NCBI RefSeq assembly: GCF_019039035.1 | Contig: NZ_JAHNZT010000001.1 | Location: 124,001-188,000 of the forward strand | Length of the DNA: 64,000 nt | Reading direction: 5' to 3' | Source: Citreicoccus inhibens | GTDB lineage: Bacteria > Myxococcota > Myxococcia > Myxococcales > Myxococcaceae | Part shown: piece after piece, positions 52,322 to 61,058 of the stretch | Layout of the letters: every line of letters starts with the position of its first letter | Position numbering within the stretch: the stretch's first letter is position 1 | Translations under genes and position numbers: made by a program | The notes under the pieces: generated by a model | Told to the model about the DNA's origin: nothing | Databases searched by the model: none | Seen by the model: the letters and a program-made list of their open reading frames with translations, nothing else

Positions 52322-53485
52322 TCACCGCGGAGAGAGACAGGAGGCCGCGGCCTGCACGGCGGCGCGGAGCAGCGCCGGGCCGCCGTCTCCCTGGTGCGAG
52401 ACATCCAGGGGGGTCACCGCCACGGTGAGCTTCAGTTCGGGACACGTCATCACCACCGCTCCCCAGAAGCCCTCATGCAGCCAGCACGGCCCACCGCTGG
52501 TGCGCGGCACCCGGAAGATGCCCATGGCGGCGCCGTCGGCCTCGTTCGTGGCGGGCACGTGAAGCAGGGTGTCGAGCGTCGATGCTCGCTCGAACACCTG
52601 CCCCGCGAACAGCGCCTGGAACCAACGCGCGAGGTCCGGCGCAGTGGACACCAGCCCTCCACCGCCGAAGAGATCCGCCGAGGCGTGGATGCTCGAGAGC
52701 GGCAGCCCGTCGTAGGCCTGCGACGCGAAGCCCGCCACGCCGGGCGGCGCAAGCTCCAGTGTTTCGAGCCAGGTTGACTGGAGCCCCAGTCGCTCGAACC
52801 CGAGCAGGCTTCGATAGGCCTGGGCAAGCCCCACGCCTGTCCTCGATTCCAGCAACGCGCCCAACAAGAGATAGCCCGTGTCCGAATAGACATACGCCGC
52901 GCCGGGCTCGCCCATCGGAGCGCCATGCGCCATGGCGAACCGCACCTGCTCCTCCCGAGTCCAGACATGCGAGGGAGACTCGAAGACCGTCGCGAGGTAG
53001 TCGTCGCTCTGGGCATAGTCGAACAGCCCGCTCGTGTGCGTGAGCAACTGCGCCACCGTCATGCGCTCGGGCCAATAACCTCCTGAGCGCAGCAGCTCGG
53101 GATAGGGCGCGGGGACCGCCACCGCCACGGTCTCGTCCAGCGACACCTCGCCTTTCTCGACGAGCCGCAGGATGGCGGCGGCCATGAACGTCTTCGTCAC
53201 GCTGGCGATGCGGAACGGCGCGCGAGGACTCAGCGGCTCCAGCCCCGGAGCCTGCACGGCCTCCTCCAACTCCAGTCCCGCCGCTGGGATTCGGGCGGCG
53301 AGCAACCAGCCCGGGTTGCCTGGGTTCGCGGCCTGGACCTCCTGCATCGCCTGCTGGAGGGACGCGCGCAGGCGCGTGGGGTCACAAGCAGGCCCCTCGT
53401 TGCCCGGACTCGCATCGTGACAGGCGAGCAATGAGACGGCGAAGGCCAGGACGGCCGCGGAGAATGAGGCACAGCGTGTCGCCAT
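52322..53485 (-). CDS. Periplasmic serine hydrolase lipoprotein (class C beta-lactamase fold)
   Basis: 387 aa with a signal peptide ending in lipobox SLLAC (Cys22). Class C beta-lactamase/DD-peptidase motifs are clear: Ser95-x-x-Lys98 (ASVTKTF) and Tyr200-Ser-Asp (VYSDTGY); MTVAQLLTHTSGL is typical of the family. It is likely an esterase or peptidase in the periplasm. It converges on the NRPS gene with 9 bp between stops and is divergent from an AraC gene. Some NRPS pathways use such enzymes to mature a product outside the cytoplasm (ClbP in colibactin), but this neighbour has no D-Asn loading or epimerase, so the link is speculative. Confidence 0.9.
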   Translation of the reverse strand: MATRCASFSAAVLAFAVSLLACHDASPGNEGPACDPTRLRASLQQAMQEVQAANPGNPGWLLAARIPAAGLELEEAVQAPGLEPLSPRAPFRIASVTKTFMAAAILRLVEKGEVSLDETVAVAVPAPYPELLRSGGYWPERMTVAQLLTHTSGLFDYAQSDDYLATVFESPSHVWTREEQVRFAMAHGAPMGEPGAAYVYSDTGYLLLGALLESRTGVGLAQAYRSLLGFERLGLQSTWLETLELAPPGVAGFASQAYDGLPLSSIHASADLFGGGGLVSTAPDLARWFQALFAGQVFERASTLDTLLHVPATNEADGAAMGIFRVPRTSGGPCWLHEGFWGAVVMTCPELKLTVAVTPLDVSHQGDGGPALLRAAVQAAASCLSPR

Positions 53486-53558
53486 GAAGACTCCCGAAGA
53501 AATGAGCCTTCAGGGTGACGTTTTCAGGCCCGCCGGGGCTTGAACGCTCTTCGGATGC

Positions 53559-54281
53559 ATGGACCTCGCGCCGTTCTTCCTGCTCGCCCCCCACACTGGC
53601 GTCTTCGTGCTCGGCGCTCCGCGAACCCTGACCGCGCCTCACCGCCAGTGGGGCACCGCCCTCCTCGTGGGCTTGGAGGATGACGTGACGGTGCGGCACG
53701 CCGAGGGGACCACGCGCGGGCGCATCGTCGTCGTGCCCCGAGACGTGTCGCACGTCACGCGATGCCCGGGGCCCCTGCTCAGCGTGGTGCTGGACGCGGA
53801 TCGCCACCGCGCCACGGTCCAGGCTCCGCTTCCGGCCCACCCCTTCGCCCTCACCGCGCCCACGGTCCTCGCGGACGCGGTGAGCCTCGCGGCCCATCCC
53901 ACCGGTGACACGCCGCGAAGGGCCGAGGCGCTCGCGGCCCGACTCTTTCCCACCGGCCCCGCGCGAGTCGCGGACGGGCGCATCGCACGACTCCTGGAGA
54001 CCCTGGAGGACACACAGGCCCCGTCACTGCCCGAGCTTGCGCACGGCCTGCGCCTCTCACCGGGTCACGTGTCCGAGCTGTTCCATGCCCAGGTGGGCCT
54101 CTCGCTGCGGCGCTGGTTGCTGTGGCGTCGGCTGCTGCGCTCCCTGCCCATGCTCCGCCCAGGACATCTGGCGGACACCGCCGCGAGCGCGGGCTTCGCG
54201 GACCAGGCACACCTGACGCGAACGTGCGTCCGGCTCGCTGGGTACTCCCCCCGGAGTCTGGCGGACGTGCTCGCGCGTTGA
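53559..54281 (+). CDS. AraC-family transcriptional regulator
   Basis: 240 aa. An N-terminal cupin-like sensor half (residues about 1-130) is followed by a C-terminal AraC double HTH (about 145-240): SLPELAHGLRLSPGHVSELF, then TAASAGFADQAHLTRTCVRL and GYSPRSLADV. An overlapping ATG at 53555 is out of frame; the RBS is weak. It is divergent from the serine hydrolase over 73 bp and may regulate it. No ligand is evident. Confidence 0.88.
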   Translation: MDLAPFFLLAPHTGVFVLGAPRTLTAPHRQWGTALLVGLEDDVTVRHAEGTTRGRIVVVPRDVSHVTRCPGPLLSVVLDADRHRATVQAPLPAHPFALTAPTVLADAVSLAAHPTGDTPRRAEALAARLFPTGPARVADGRIARLLETLEDTQAPSLPELAHGLRLSPGHVSELFHAQVGLSLRRWLLWRRLLRSLPMLRPGHLADTAASAGFADQAHLTRTCVRLAGYSPRSLADVLAR

Positions 54282-54426
54282 GGCCCACGGACGCACCCGC
54301 CGCCAAGCGGAGGGCAGACAGCGACGAAGCCGCATCCCTCCCTGGAGGACGGCTCGTCTCGGGCCACACCTCCGCCCACCCTTCCGGGGACGGAGATCCT
54401 CTCCTCGAGCCATCGGAGCGCGCGCA

Positions 54427-56091
54427 ATGTCAGGCAACGGCAAGCCCAAGACGAATGGCAATGGTCACTCCACCAAGCAGGCGGGGCGCAAGCCCAACAT
54501 CCTCGTCATCTGGGGGGACGACATCGGCCTGTGGAACATCAGCGCCTACAACCAGGGGATGATGGGCTACCGGACACCCAACATCGACCGCATCGCCCGC
54601 GAAGGCGCGCTGATGACGGACTGCTATGGACAACAGAGCTGCACCGCGGGGCGCGCCGCGTTCATCACGGGCATGAACCCACTGCGCACGGGGCTGACCA
54701 CCATCGGCATGCCGGGCGCGGACTACGGACTCCAGGATTCGGACCCCACCATCGCGGAGATGCTCAAACCGCTGGGCTACGCGTGCGGGCAGTTCGGCAA
54801 GAACCACCTCGGCGACTCGAACCGATACCTGCCCACCGTCCACGGCTTCGACGAGTTCCACGGGAACCTCTACCACCTCAACGCGGAGAACGAACCCGAG
54901 TGCCCGGACTACCCCAAGGACCCCGCGTTCAAGGACCGCTTCGGCCCGCGCGGCGTCCTCCACACCTGGGCGACCGACCGGGATGATCCGACCGAGGAGC
55001 ACCGCTGGGGGCGCGTGGGCCGCCAGAAGGTCGAGGACACCGGGCCACTCACCACGAAGCGCATGGAGACGGTGGACGAGGAGTTCGTCGCCTCGTCGCT
55101 GTCCTTCATGGAGCGAGCGGTCCAGGACGGCAAGCCCTTCTTCCTCTGGCACAACTCCACCCGCACCCACGTGTGGACGTTCTTGCAGGAGAAGTACCGC
55201 AACAAGACAGGCAAGGGGCTCTACGCGGACGCGATGACGGAGCTGGATGACCAGGTCGGCCTGCTGCTCAAGAAGCTGGATGAACTGGGCATCGCGGACA
55301 ACACCCTCGTCGTGTTCTCCACCGACAACGGCGTGGAGAAGATGGGCTGGCCCGATGGCGGCAACGCGCCCTTCCGAGGCGAGAAGGGCTCCACCTGGGA
55401 AGGCGGCGTCCGCGTGCCGTGCGTCGCGCGCTGGCCGGGCGTCATCCCGCCGGGCACGGTCATCAATGACATCTTCGCGCATGAGGACTGGATGCCCACC
55501 CTGGTCGCCGCGGCGGGCGGCCCCACGGACCTGGTGGAGAAGTGCAAGCAGGGCTTCAAGGTGGGCACCAAGACCTTCCGCGTCCACCTGGACGGCTACG
55601 ACCAGCGCGAGCTGCTGTCAGGCCAAGGCCCTGGGAAGCGGCACGAGTTCGTCTACGTGCTCGACAGCGGCAGCATCGCCGCCGTGCGCTACGACGACTG
55701 GAAGGTCATCTTCAGCTACCAGGATGGCCACGGACCGGACATGTGGTTCAGCGGCAAGCGCTTCAACCCGTCCTGGCCCTACCTCATCAACCTGCGCTCG
55801 GATCCGTTCGAGGAGGCGCTCTACTCGGGGCTCTACACGCGCTGGTATGGCGAGCGGATGTTCCTCTTCGTGCCCGCGCAGGCCCTGGTGAAGAAGTTCG
55901 CCCAAACCCTCCTTGACTACGTCCCCAGCCAGGCTCCGGGCAGCCTGAGCATTGGCCCCATCAAGGAGCAGGTGAAGGAGAAGATGAAGGAGACGAAGAA
56001 GGCAGGGAAGACCGAGGTGGGGGATCAGGTGATGAACCTCGCGCAGGAGATTGAGCAGGCGCTGCACCGGCTCCAGCAGAGCCACGCCTGA
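54427..56091 (+). CDS. Arylsulfatase-family enzyme
   Basis: 554 aa from ATG 54427 with GGAG upstream. The sulfatase fold is clear: metal-binding Asp31-Asp32 in IWGDDIG, the formylglycine site Cys72 in SCTAGRAAF (CxAxR type), TTIGMPG, and STDNGVEKMGWPDGG with further metal ligands. Cys72 should be converted to formylglycine. No signal peptide is present (a hydrophilic Gly/Lys/Asn-rich start), so the enzyme seems cytoplasmic, unlike most sulfatases. The C-terminal 50 residues are Lys-rich and helical. The substrate is unknown. Confidence 0.92.
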   Translation: MSGNGKPKTNGNGHSTKQAGRKPNILVIWGDDIGLWNISAYNQGMMGYRTPNIDRIAREGALMTDCYGQQSCTAGRAAFITGMNPLRTGLTTIGMPGADYGLQDSDPTIAEMLKPLGYACGQFGKNHLGDSNRYLPTVHGFDEFHGNLYHLNAENEPECPDYPKDPAFKDRFGPRGVLHTWATDRDDPTEEHRWGRVGRQKVEDTGPLTTKRMETVDEEFVASSLSFMERAVQDGKPFFLWHNSTRTHVWTFLQEKYRNKTGKGLYADAMTELDDQVGLLLKKLDELGIADNTLVVFSTDNGVEKMGWPDGGNAPFRGEKGSTWEGGVRVPCVARWPGVIPPGTVINDIFAHEDWMPTLVAAAGGPTDLVEKCKQGFKVGTKTFRVHLDGYDQRELLSGQGPGKRHEFVYVLDSGSIAAVRYDDWKVIFSYQDGHGPDMWFSGKRFNPSWPYLINLRSDPFEEALYSGLYTRWYGERMFLFVPAQALVKKFAQTLLDYVPSQAPGSLSIGPIKEQVKEKMKETKKAGKTEVGDQVMNLAQEIEQALHRLQQSHA

Positions 56092-56113
56092 GACTCGACG
56101 CGAGCGGTCTCTC

Positions 56114-56143
56114 GGGAGGCACCGCGTCTCGCGGTCGCCTCCC
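56114..56143. terminator. Strong bidirectional hairpin between convergent genes
   Basis: GGGAGGCACCGCG pairs with CGCGGT-(C)-GCCTCCC around a TCT loop: 13 base pairs with one bulged base. It lies in the 53-bp gap between the sulfatase stop and the convergent MgtC stop. There is no T-run, but the position and stem strength favour a shared terminator. Confidence 0.65.
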
Positions 56144-56144
56144 G

Positions 56145-56615
56145 TCAGTCTTGACGGGGGGGCCTCGGGTTGGAGGGCTCATCCGAGAGCTCGAGCATGA
56201 CCCTCCGTCGATGGAACACGTGCCGCTCCAGCAGGCTCAACAGCAGGTTCGACACCGCGATGACCACGGCCACGAGGCCCGCGAGCAAAGGGCTGCCCAG
56301 CACGGCCTCGCAGCCCACCGCCGCAGCGATCCAGATGGAGGCCGCCGTGGTGATGCCGAAGATGGCGCTTCCTCGCTTGAGCACACTGGCGGCCCCCACG
56401 AAGCCAATGCCAGACGCGACGCCTTGGATGATGCGCAGCGTCTCCTGGGCCTTGGGTCCCACCACGTTGGCGCCCGCGGAACAGAACAGCGCGGCGCCCA
56501 ACGTCACGAGGTAATGGGTCCGGACACCGCCGGGCCGCGTCCGATACGGCAACCCCAGGACGATGCCCGCGCCGCCCGCGACGAGCAGGCGCACGAGCAG
56601 GTCAACGCGCTCCAC
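56145..56615 (-). CDS. MgtC/SapB-family membrane protein
   Basis: 156 aa from a GTG at 56615 with a strong GGGAGGGG just upstream. Four hydrophobic segments and the MgtC signature are seen: LVAGGAGIVLGLPYRTRP, LVTLGAALFC and GVASGIGFVGAASVLKRG. MgtC proteins are inner-membrane factors for growth in low magnesium or in acid stress. It lacks the C-terminal ACT-like domain of pathogen MgtC, so it is the short SapB type. It lies upstream of and on the same strand as the DUF2254 gene's end, 92 bp away. Confidence 0.92.
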   Translation of the reverse strand: MERVDLLVRLLVAGGAGIVLGLPYRTRPGGVRTHYLVTLGAALFCSAGANVVGPKAQETLRIIQGVASGIGFVGAASVLKRGSAIFGITTAASIWIAAAVGCEAVLGSPLLAGLVAVVIAVSNLLLSLLERHVFHRRRVMLELSDEPSNPRPPRQD

Positions 56616-56707
56616 AGTCCCCTCCCGGCACAGCTCCCGCCCCGAGCACCGGCGCGAAAGTGTGCTTCGCCCGGCACGCTCGCAAGCTCAAGCGCGCGGG
56701 CTGACGC

Positions 56708-58099
56708 TCAGAACCCGATGACTGGGAGGGGAGGCCAGGGCGCCCCCTGGAGCGCGCTCAACAGTGCTTGCGCATGCTGGCGCAAGAGCGGCAGCCAGCG
56801 CGCACCGGGGCTTGCCTCCTCGGCGGCAGCGAGGATGGACCGCAACGCCTCTGGAGCCGCTTCCCGATCCACGGCCTCTCGCGCGTGATGTCCCATCGCC
56901 GCCACCATTCGGAGCAGCCGCAACACCACGGCGGGTTCGGTGGCGCCGTAGCGAAGCGTCTGGTCGGTGACCAACACCCGGTAGTCTCCCAAGGAGAGCC
57001 CCTGCAAGAAGACCCGAGAGACTCCCGCCGAGTCCGCCAGCACTCGGCGCCCCAGCCTCACCTGACTCAATGAGCACAGGAGGAACGTCAGCTGATCCAC
57101 CGCTTCGACCGCGGTGTACGGATCGTTGATGCCCGGGGACAACGCCCTGACGGCCACGTCCACCAACTGACGCACGCCCAGGGCGATGTCCATGTCACCA
57201 TCGCGCCAGAGGTCCAACCGGATGGCTCGGAGCAACGCCGACACCATCGCGCCTCGCCGCGCGGGCGGCCCCTCCTCTTCGACCCAGCCCAGCTCTTCGC
57301 CTTGCACCACCGGCTCACCCACGGCGCGCTCCAGGTGGACTCCCAGCCGGTGTGACTCGGCCACGGCCAGGAGCGCCTGCGCATCGACGGTGGCGATGAA
57401 GCCGTCGCGCGGGCTTCGCAGGGACCACGCCTCGCGTGGGCGCGGGCGGACGGGCGGCGGAGGCTCCACGTCCCCCGCGCGCAGAACGTCGAGCGTCCGG
57501 GCGACCTCCAGCGTGTCCTTGCGCACGAGCCGGGTCAGGTTCTCCACGCGCATGAGCTGGAGCATGTGGAGCACATGCGCGATGAGCGCGACCTCACAGA
57601 CGAGGAGCAGCAGCAGGGCCACGGCGAGGGCCGGACGGGGTGCGCGCGCCTCGGGCGTGATGAAGCCGAACATATGCGCAGCCACCAGACAGAAGACGCT
57701 GGTGGCGACGAAGACCGGGATGACCCAGCGAAATCCGACGCCGTGCACGAAGTGGCGCAAGAGCCGAGGGGAGTACTGCCCCGCGGCGCTCTGCACCACG
57801 ACCATCGACAGGGAGAGGACGATGCTCAGCGAGGTCAGCGCGATGCCCAGCACGGTGGAGAGCATCTGCCGCGCTTCGGGAGCGGTCGTCTGCCAGGCCA
57901 CTCCGCGCAGCACCCGCGCCACCGGAGCAGGAGGGCTCACCAAGAGCACGCCGAGGAGGGCCCCCACTCCGGCGCCGAGCAAGGTCTGAAGCCCCAGCCG
58001 ATGGCGCATCCATCCACGGACTGGAGAGAGGACGGAGGCGCGAGCTCGAGAGGCGCGATCGAAATGCCCCCTGTGTCGCGGCAGCACCTGGGCGCTCAT
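56708..58099 (-). CDS. DUF2254 predicted membrane protein
   Basis: 463 aa from ATG 58099 with AGGAGG about 12 nt upstream; a longer in-frame start has no RBS. Four transmembrane segments lie in the first 200 residues (LLGAGVGALLGVLLVSPPAP, ALTSLSIVLSLSMVVVQSA, WVIPVFVATSVFCLVAAHMF, ALAVALLLLLVCEVALIAHV). The cytoplasmic C-terminal half includes the family-typical LSPGINDPYTAVEAVDQL. The function of DUF2254 is unknown. Confidence 0.9.
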   Translation of the reverse strand: MSAQVLPRHRGHFDRASRARASVLSPVRGWMRHRLGLQTLLGAGVGALLGVLLVSPPAPVARVLRGVAWQTTAPEARQMLSTVLGIALTSLSIVLSLSMVVVQSAAGQYSPRLLRHFVHGVGFRWVIPVFVATSVFCLVAAHMFGFITPEARAPRPALAVALLLLLVCEVALIAHVLHMLQLMRVENLTRLVRKDTLEVARTLDVLRAGDVEPPPPVRPRPREAWSLRSPRDGFIATVDAQALLAVAESHRLGVHLERAVGEPVVQGEELGWVEEEGPPARRGAMVSALLRAIRLDLWRDGDMDIALGVRQLVDVAVRALSPGINDPYTAVEAVDQLTFLLCSLSQVRLGRRVLADSAGVSRVFLQGLSLGDYRVLVTDQTLRYGATEPAVVLRLLRMVAAMGHHAREAVDREAAPEALRSILAAAEEASPGARWLPLLRQHAQALLSALQGAPWPPLPVIGF

Positions 58100-58337
58100 C
58101 CTGGACCGGTCCTCCTTGGCCCCTCGGCGCGGGCCCTGGACAGCGAGCAGCGGGAACACTCGAGTGCTCAGCCATCCGCGCCAGGCTGAGACATGGGATT
58201 GAGCAGATGCTGGGATTGAACACTCGCCCACGCAATGATGGGCGGGCCGCGCTTCGAGCGCAGGGCCCGTCCATCGGCGCGGGCGCCGGGTGCGCTTGGG
58301 CGTGGGAATCACCGCGGCCCAGGCCCTGGGCGAAGGC

Positions 58338-58763
58338 TCAGTCCGGCTTCTTCTTGGTGTAGTTCTCGCCCAGGCAACAGACGCTCTCGAACATCGCGTG
58401 CGTCTTGCGCTGGGTGAGGATGACGATGGCCCGCTCCTGCTCCGTCAAGGGCCGGCCCTCGGCCTTGGCCGTCGCTTCGATTGTGTCCAGGAGCCCGTAG
58501 AGCGCGAAGACCGCGTTGTCGCCGGTGAAGTGCTCCCGGCGCATGGCCTCGGTCTGCTGGATGAACTCGTCCTCGCTCACACGCTCGGAGTCGTCTGCAA
58601 ACATGCACTTGGGCATGGAGTCCACCCCGGGGATGAACAGGCCCGTGGCCCAGTCCAGCTTGAGGATCTGTAGGCCCCCGTCCTCGAGCGGCACCCACTT
58701 CACCGTGCGGTTGCCGACGATGAAGTACCGCGTCGAGTCGTACCGCCTCTCCGAATCCGTCAT
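58338..58763 (-). CDS. Conserved hypothetical protein, 141 aa
   Basis: Start ATG 58763 is supported by GAGGGGTGAG immediately upstream. The protein is soluble and charged, begins MTDSERRYDSTRYFIVGNRT, and ends with a CCLGENYTKKKPD tail; two adjacent Cys sit near the C-terminus. I recognise no family. Just past the stop a GCCCAGG-C-CCTGGGC palindrome (58317-58331) could serve as a short terminator. Confidence 0.75.
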   Translation of the reverse strand: MTDSERRYDSTRYFIVGNRTVKWVPLEDGGLQILKLDWATGLFIPGVDSMPKCMFADDSERVSEDEFIQQTEAMRREHFTGDNAVFALYGLLDTIEATAKAEGRPLTEQERAIVILTQRKTHAMFESVCCLGENYTKKKPD

Positions 58764-58929
58764 CTCACCCCTCGTCAGATTCCAGCCTCTCGTGCCGAGG
58801 CGGTGGGGGGACGCCCTCGCCCACCACGCCTCCAGACGCTCGCGCAGAGGATACAGGCGCGCTGGCTGGAGCCGTCCGCGCGCTCGCCGGGTTTGTCCGC
58901 GCTGGCGAACTGCCGCTCCGCGTCGCCGG

Positions 58930-59055
58930 CCCCCCGGGCTCATGGCTGAACCCGATGTCGAACGCATTGCGCACGGGCACCGTTCTTCCGTCAACCAGGG
59001 CGGGCTGATAGCGGCACGTCGTCAGCGTGCGGATGACGCCGTCCGCCTCGGCCTG
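58930..59055 (-). pseudogene. Remnant of a TonB C-terminal domain
   Basis: In the 317-bp gap 58764-59080 the minus strand codes a 42-residue stretch with the pattern of TonB C-terminal domains: DGVIRTLTTCRYQPALVDGR followed by TVPVRNAFDIGFSHEP. Upstream in this frame there is no start, signal or transmembrane region; it runs into the end of the neighbouring gene. It reads as a decayed fragment of an energy-transducer or periplasmic TonB-domain protein. The rest of the gap shows nothing. Confidence 0.5.
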
Positions 59056-59080
59056 CGGACGCGGCGGGCTCGAACGGAGA

Positions 59081-59746
59081 CTAGCGGCGAGAACGCGAGG
59101 GGCGCTTGACGGCGCGCACCATTCCGCTCGCTCCGCCGCCGGCGTAGAAGGTGTCCCGGCCGTCGGATTCGAGCCCCGAGACATTCTTGCCCTCGGGCAT
59201 GGACAAGCGGGTGAGCACGCGACCATCGGCGGGATCGATTCGGCGAATCTCACTGGCGCCGTCTTCCCAGGTGCCGTGCCACAGCTCGCCCTCCACCCAG
59301 GTCACGCCGGTGACGAAGCGATTCGACTGGATGGTGCGCAGGACGGCGCCCGTCTCTGGATCCACCTGAAGGATGGTGCGACTGCGGTACTGGCCCATCC
59401 ACAGCGAGCCCTCCGCCCACGCGAGGCCCGAGGCGTTCGTCTGTCCCGGAGCAGGCAGGGTCTTGAGGACACGGCCCGTCTTGGGATCGAGCTTGCGGAT
59501 GCAGCCCTCACCGAGTTGGAAGAGGTGCTCGCCATCGAACGCGGTGCCAGCGTCACACGGAACGGAGAAGGAGCGCTCCAGCTTGCCCGTCACCGGGTCC
59601 ATGGAGTGAAGGGACTCACCGCTGGCGAACCAGACCTGTTCACCGTCGTGAGTGACGCCGTGAACAGCGACGGTCCCAGGAAAGGGGCCGTACTCGCGAA
59701 GGAGCTCGGCGGGCTGCGTGTCCTCGTCGTCGCGGGGCTTGTCCAT
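59081..59746 (-). CDS. Beta-propeller (PQQ/NHL-like) protein
   Basis: 221 aa from ATG 59746 with AGGAGC at good spacing. It has repeated blades: VWFASGESLHSMDPVTGKLE, LFQLGEGCIRKLDPKTGRVL, LWMGQYRSRTILQVDPETGA, LWHGTWEDGASEIRRIDPAD. These resemble glutaminyl-cyclotransferase-like or PQQ/NHL propellers. There is no signal peptide. Enzyme activity is not evident; a binding or scaffold protein is as likely. Confidence 0.8.
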   Translation of the reverse strand: MDKPRDDEDTQPAELLREYGPFPGTVAVHGVTHDGEQVWFASGESLHSMDPVTGKLERSFSVPCDAGTAFDGEHLFQLGEGCIRKLDPKTGRVLKTLPAPGQTNASGLAWAEGSLWMGQYRSRTILQVDPETGAVLRTIQSNRFVTGVTWVEGELWHGTWEDGASEIRRIDPADGRVLTRLSMPEGKNVSGLESDGRDTFYAGGGASGMVRAVKRPSRSRR

Positions 59747-59823
59747 GTCAGTGCTCCTCGACGCCATCTAACCGAGCCGTGCCAACAGAGGAAGTAACAA
59801 AGTTGGCGCGATTTCCAGCGACC

Positions 59824-60249
59824 CTATTTCTGGATGGCCAGGATGCGCCACGTCCGGACATCCACTGCGTAGGTGGCGCCCATATCCAGGACGATGTCTC
59901 GCTCATGCTCGGCACAGTGGCTCGGACTGAACGAGAACTGAACGTAGACGATGCCCTCGGGTCCGGGCGATGCGGCCACATCGAACGCCTCTCGGCGATA
60001 CAGACACTGCTCGAGTGGAGTGGCCCCTGCGTGAGGCTTCGTGCCGAGCGGCCGGAAATCCTCCATGGCGAGTGCGATGGCCGCGGCCATCGGACCGGCC
60101 ACCTCCACGACTCCTTCTTTCGGAAGGTCACGCGGAAACTGAACCTTCGCGGCCTCTGCATCAGGAGCGTGAACAGGCCGAGGCGCGCCACGGAAGAGCG
60201 AGCACCCGGACAGCAGAACGAGCCACAGCAGCGCAGCACGGGTCATCAT
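59824..60249 (-). CDS. Small lipoprotein of unknown function
   Basis: About 141 aa. The first ATG of an ATGATG pair is at 60249. A lipobox (LVLLSGC) is clear. The mature part is about 120 residues with two Cys (EQCLYRRE and SHCAEHER) that could pair, and ends TWRILAIQK. I know no family. It follows the JAMM-type lipoprotein gene by 13 bp, so the two are probably co-transcribed and may act together. Confidence 0.8.
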   Translation of the reverse strand: MMTRAALLWLVLLSGCSLFRGAPRPVHAPDAEAAKVQFPRDLPKEGVVEVAGPMAAAIALAMEDFRPLGTKPHAGATPLEQCLYRREAFDVAASPGPEGIVYVQFSFSPSHCAEHERDIVLDMGATYAVDVRTWRILAIQK

Positions 60250-60262
60250 GCGACCTCGAAGC

Positions 60263-60898
60263 CTATCGGTCATCGACGGACGTTATACGCCCACTCGCCT
60301 TGTCTTCGTTCCGAATATGGCCAATCAGGACCCATCTCCGTCCATCACGGACGTACACCTCTCCGGGCCTCGGCTCATTGACATACGGAATCAGCTTCAG
60401 GACGCGACACGACGTATCGAACTGGATCCGAATGACGAACCGCTGGAGCTCCTTCCGCCGGTCCTCGGATGACATCTCCGAGGGCGCCCAGGGATGACTG
60501 TGGAAATCGCCAAGGGGCATCGCCCGCCCACGCGGGTCGACCACGGTTCGCGGAGGGCTGCACTGCTTGCGTTTCGATGCGCCCACCAAGACCGTCGGAC
60601 CCAAAGGGGAGCCGTAGCTTGCGTGGTAGATACCGTCGCCCAGTGAATAGAGGGCCCCGCAGTACTCCTGCCCCCAATCACCATCCATTGCATTGGGAAG
60701 CTTCATGATGGCCGGACACAGCTGATCAATGACGTCATCTACGTCCGCGGACGACTGAATCTCTGGCCATGGACCACGAACCCAGACAGCTCCATTCGCG
60801 TCTCGACCAAACCACTGGCCCATCCCTTGTCGCACATAGCCGCTCCCATCTGCACAGCCCGAGAGCAACAAGAGCACTGCCACCCCACAGTGCCGCAT
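60263..60898 (-). CDS. Lipoprotein with JAMM/MPN-type metalloprotease motif
   Basis: 211 aa. Lipobox LLSGC (Cys15) gives a periplasmic or outer-membrane lipoprotein. The JAMM zinc signature is readable: Glu78 in QEYCGALYS, His133 and His135 in DFHSHPW, then SSED with Ser143 and Asp146. JAMM proteins cut isopeptide bonds or process peptides; bacterial forms also occur beside toxins and in sulfur-carrier cleavage. The DUF4329 family is a related alternative. It leads a two-gene unit with a second small lipoprotein. The substrate is unknown. Confidence 0.8.
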   Translation of the reverse strand: MRHCGVAVLLLLSGCADGSGYVRQGMGQWFGRDANGAVWVRGPWPEIQSSADVDDVIDQLCPAIMKLPNAMDGDWGQEYCGALYSLGDGIYHASYGSPLGPTVLVGASKRKQCSPPRTVVDPRGRAMPLGDFHSHPWAPSEMSSEDRRKELQRFVIRIQFDTSCRVLKLIPYVNEPRPGEVYVRDGRRWVLIGHIRNEDKASGRITSVDDR

Positions 60899-61058
60899 CG
60901 CCAGTTCCCTTCAGAATCGAGCCCCTGAGAGCAGGGGTCTAGATGCGCCCATAGCAAAGAGGACTGACAGGTTTTCCACTGGACCACGTACCGGTGACAC
61001 CGAGACGGGAACGGCGCCCCTATTCCAAAGTGCGTGCCAGAGAAAGGACCTGTCGCGC

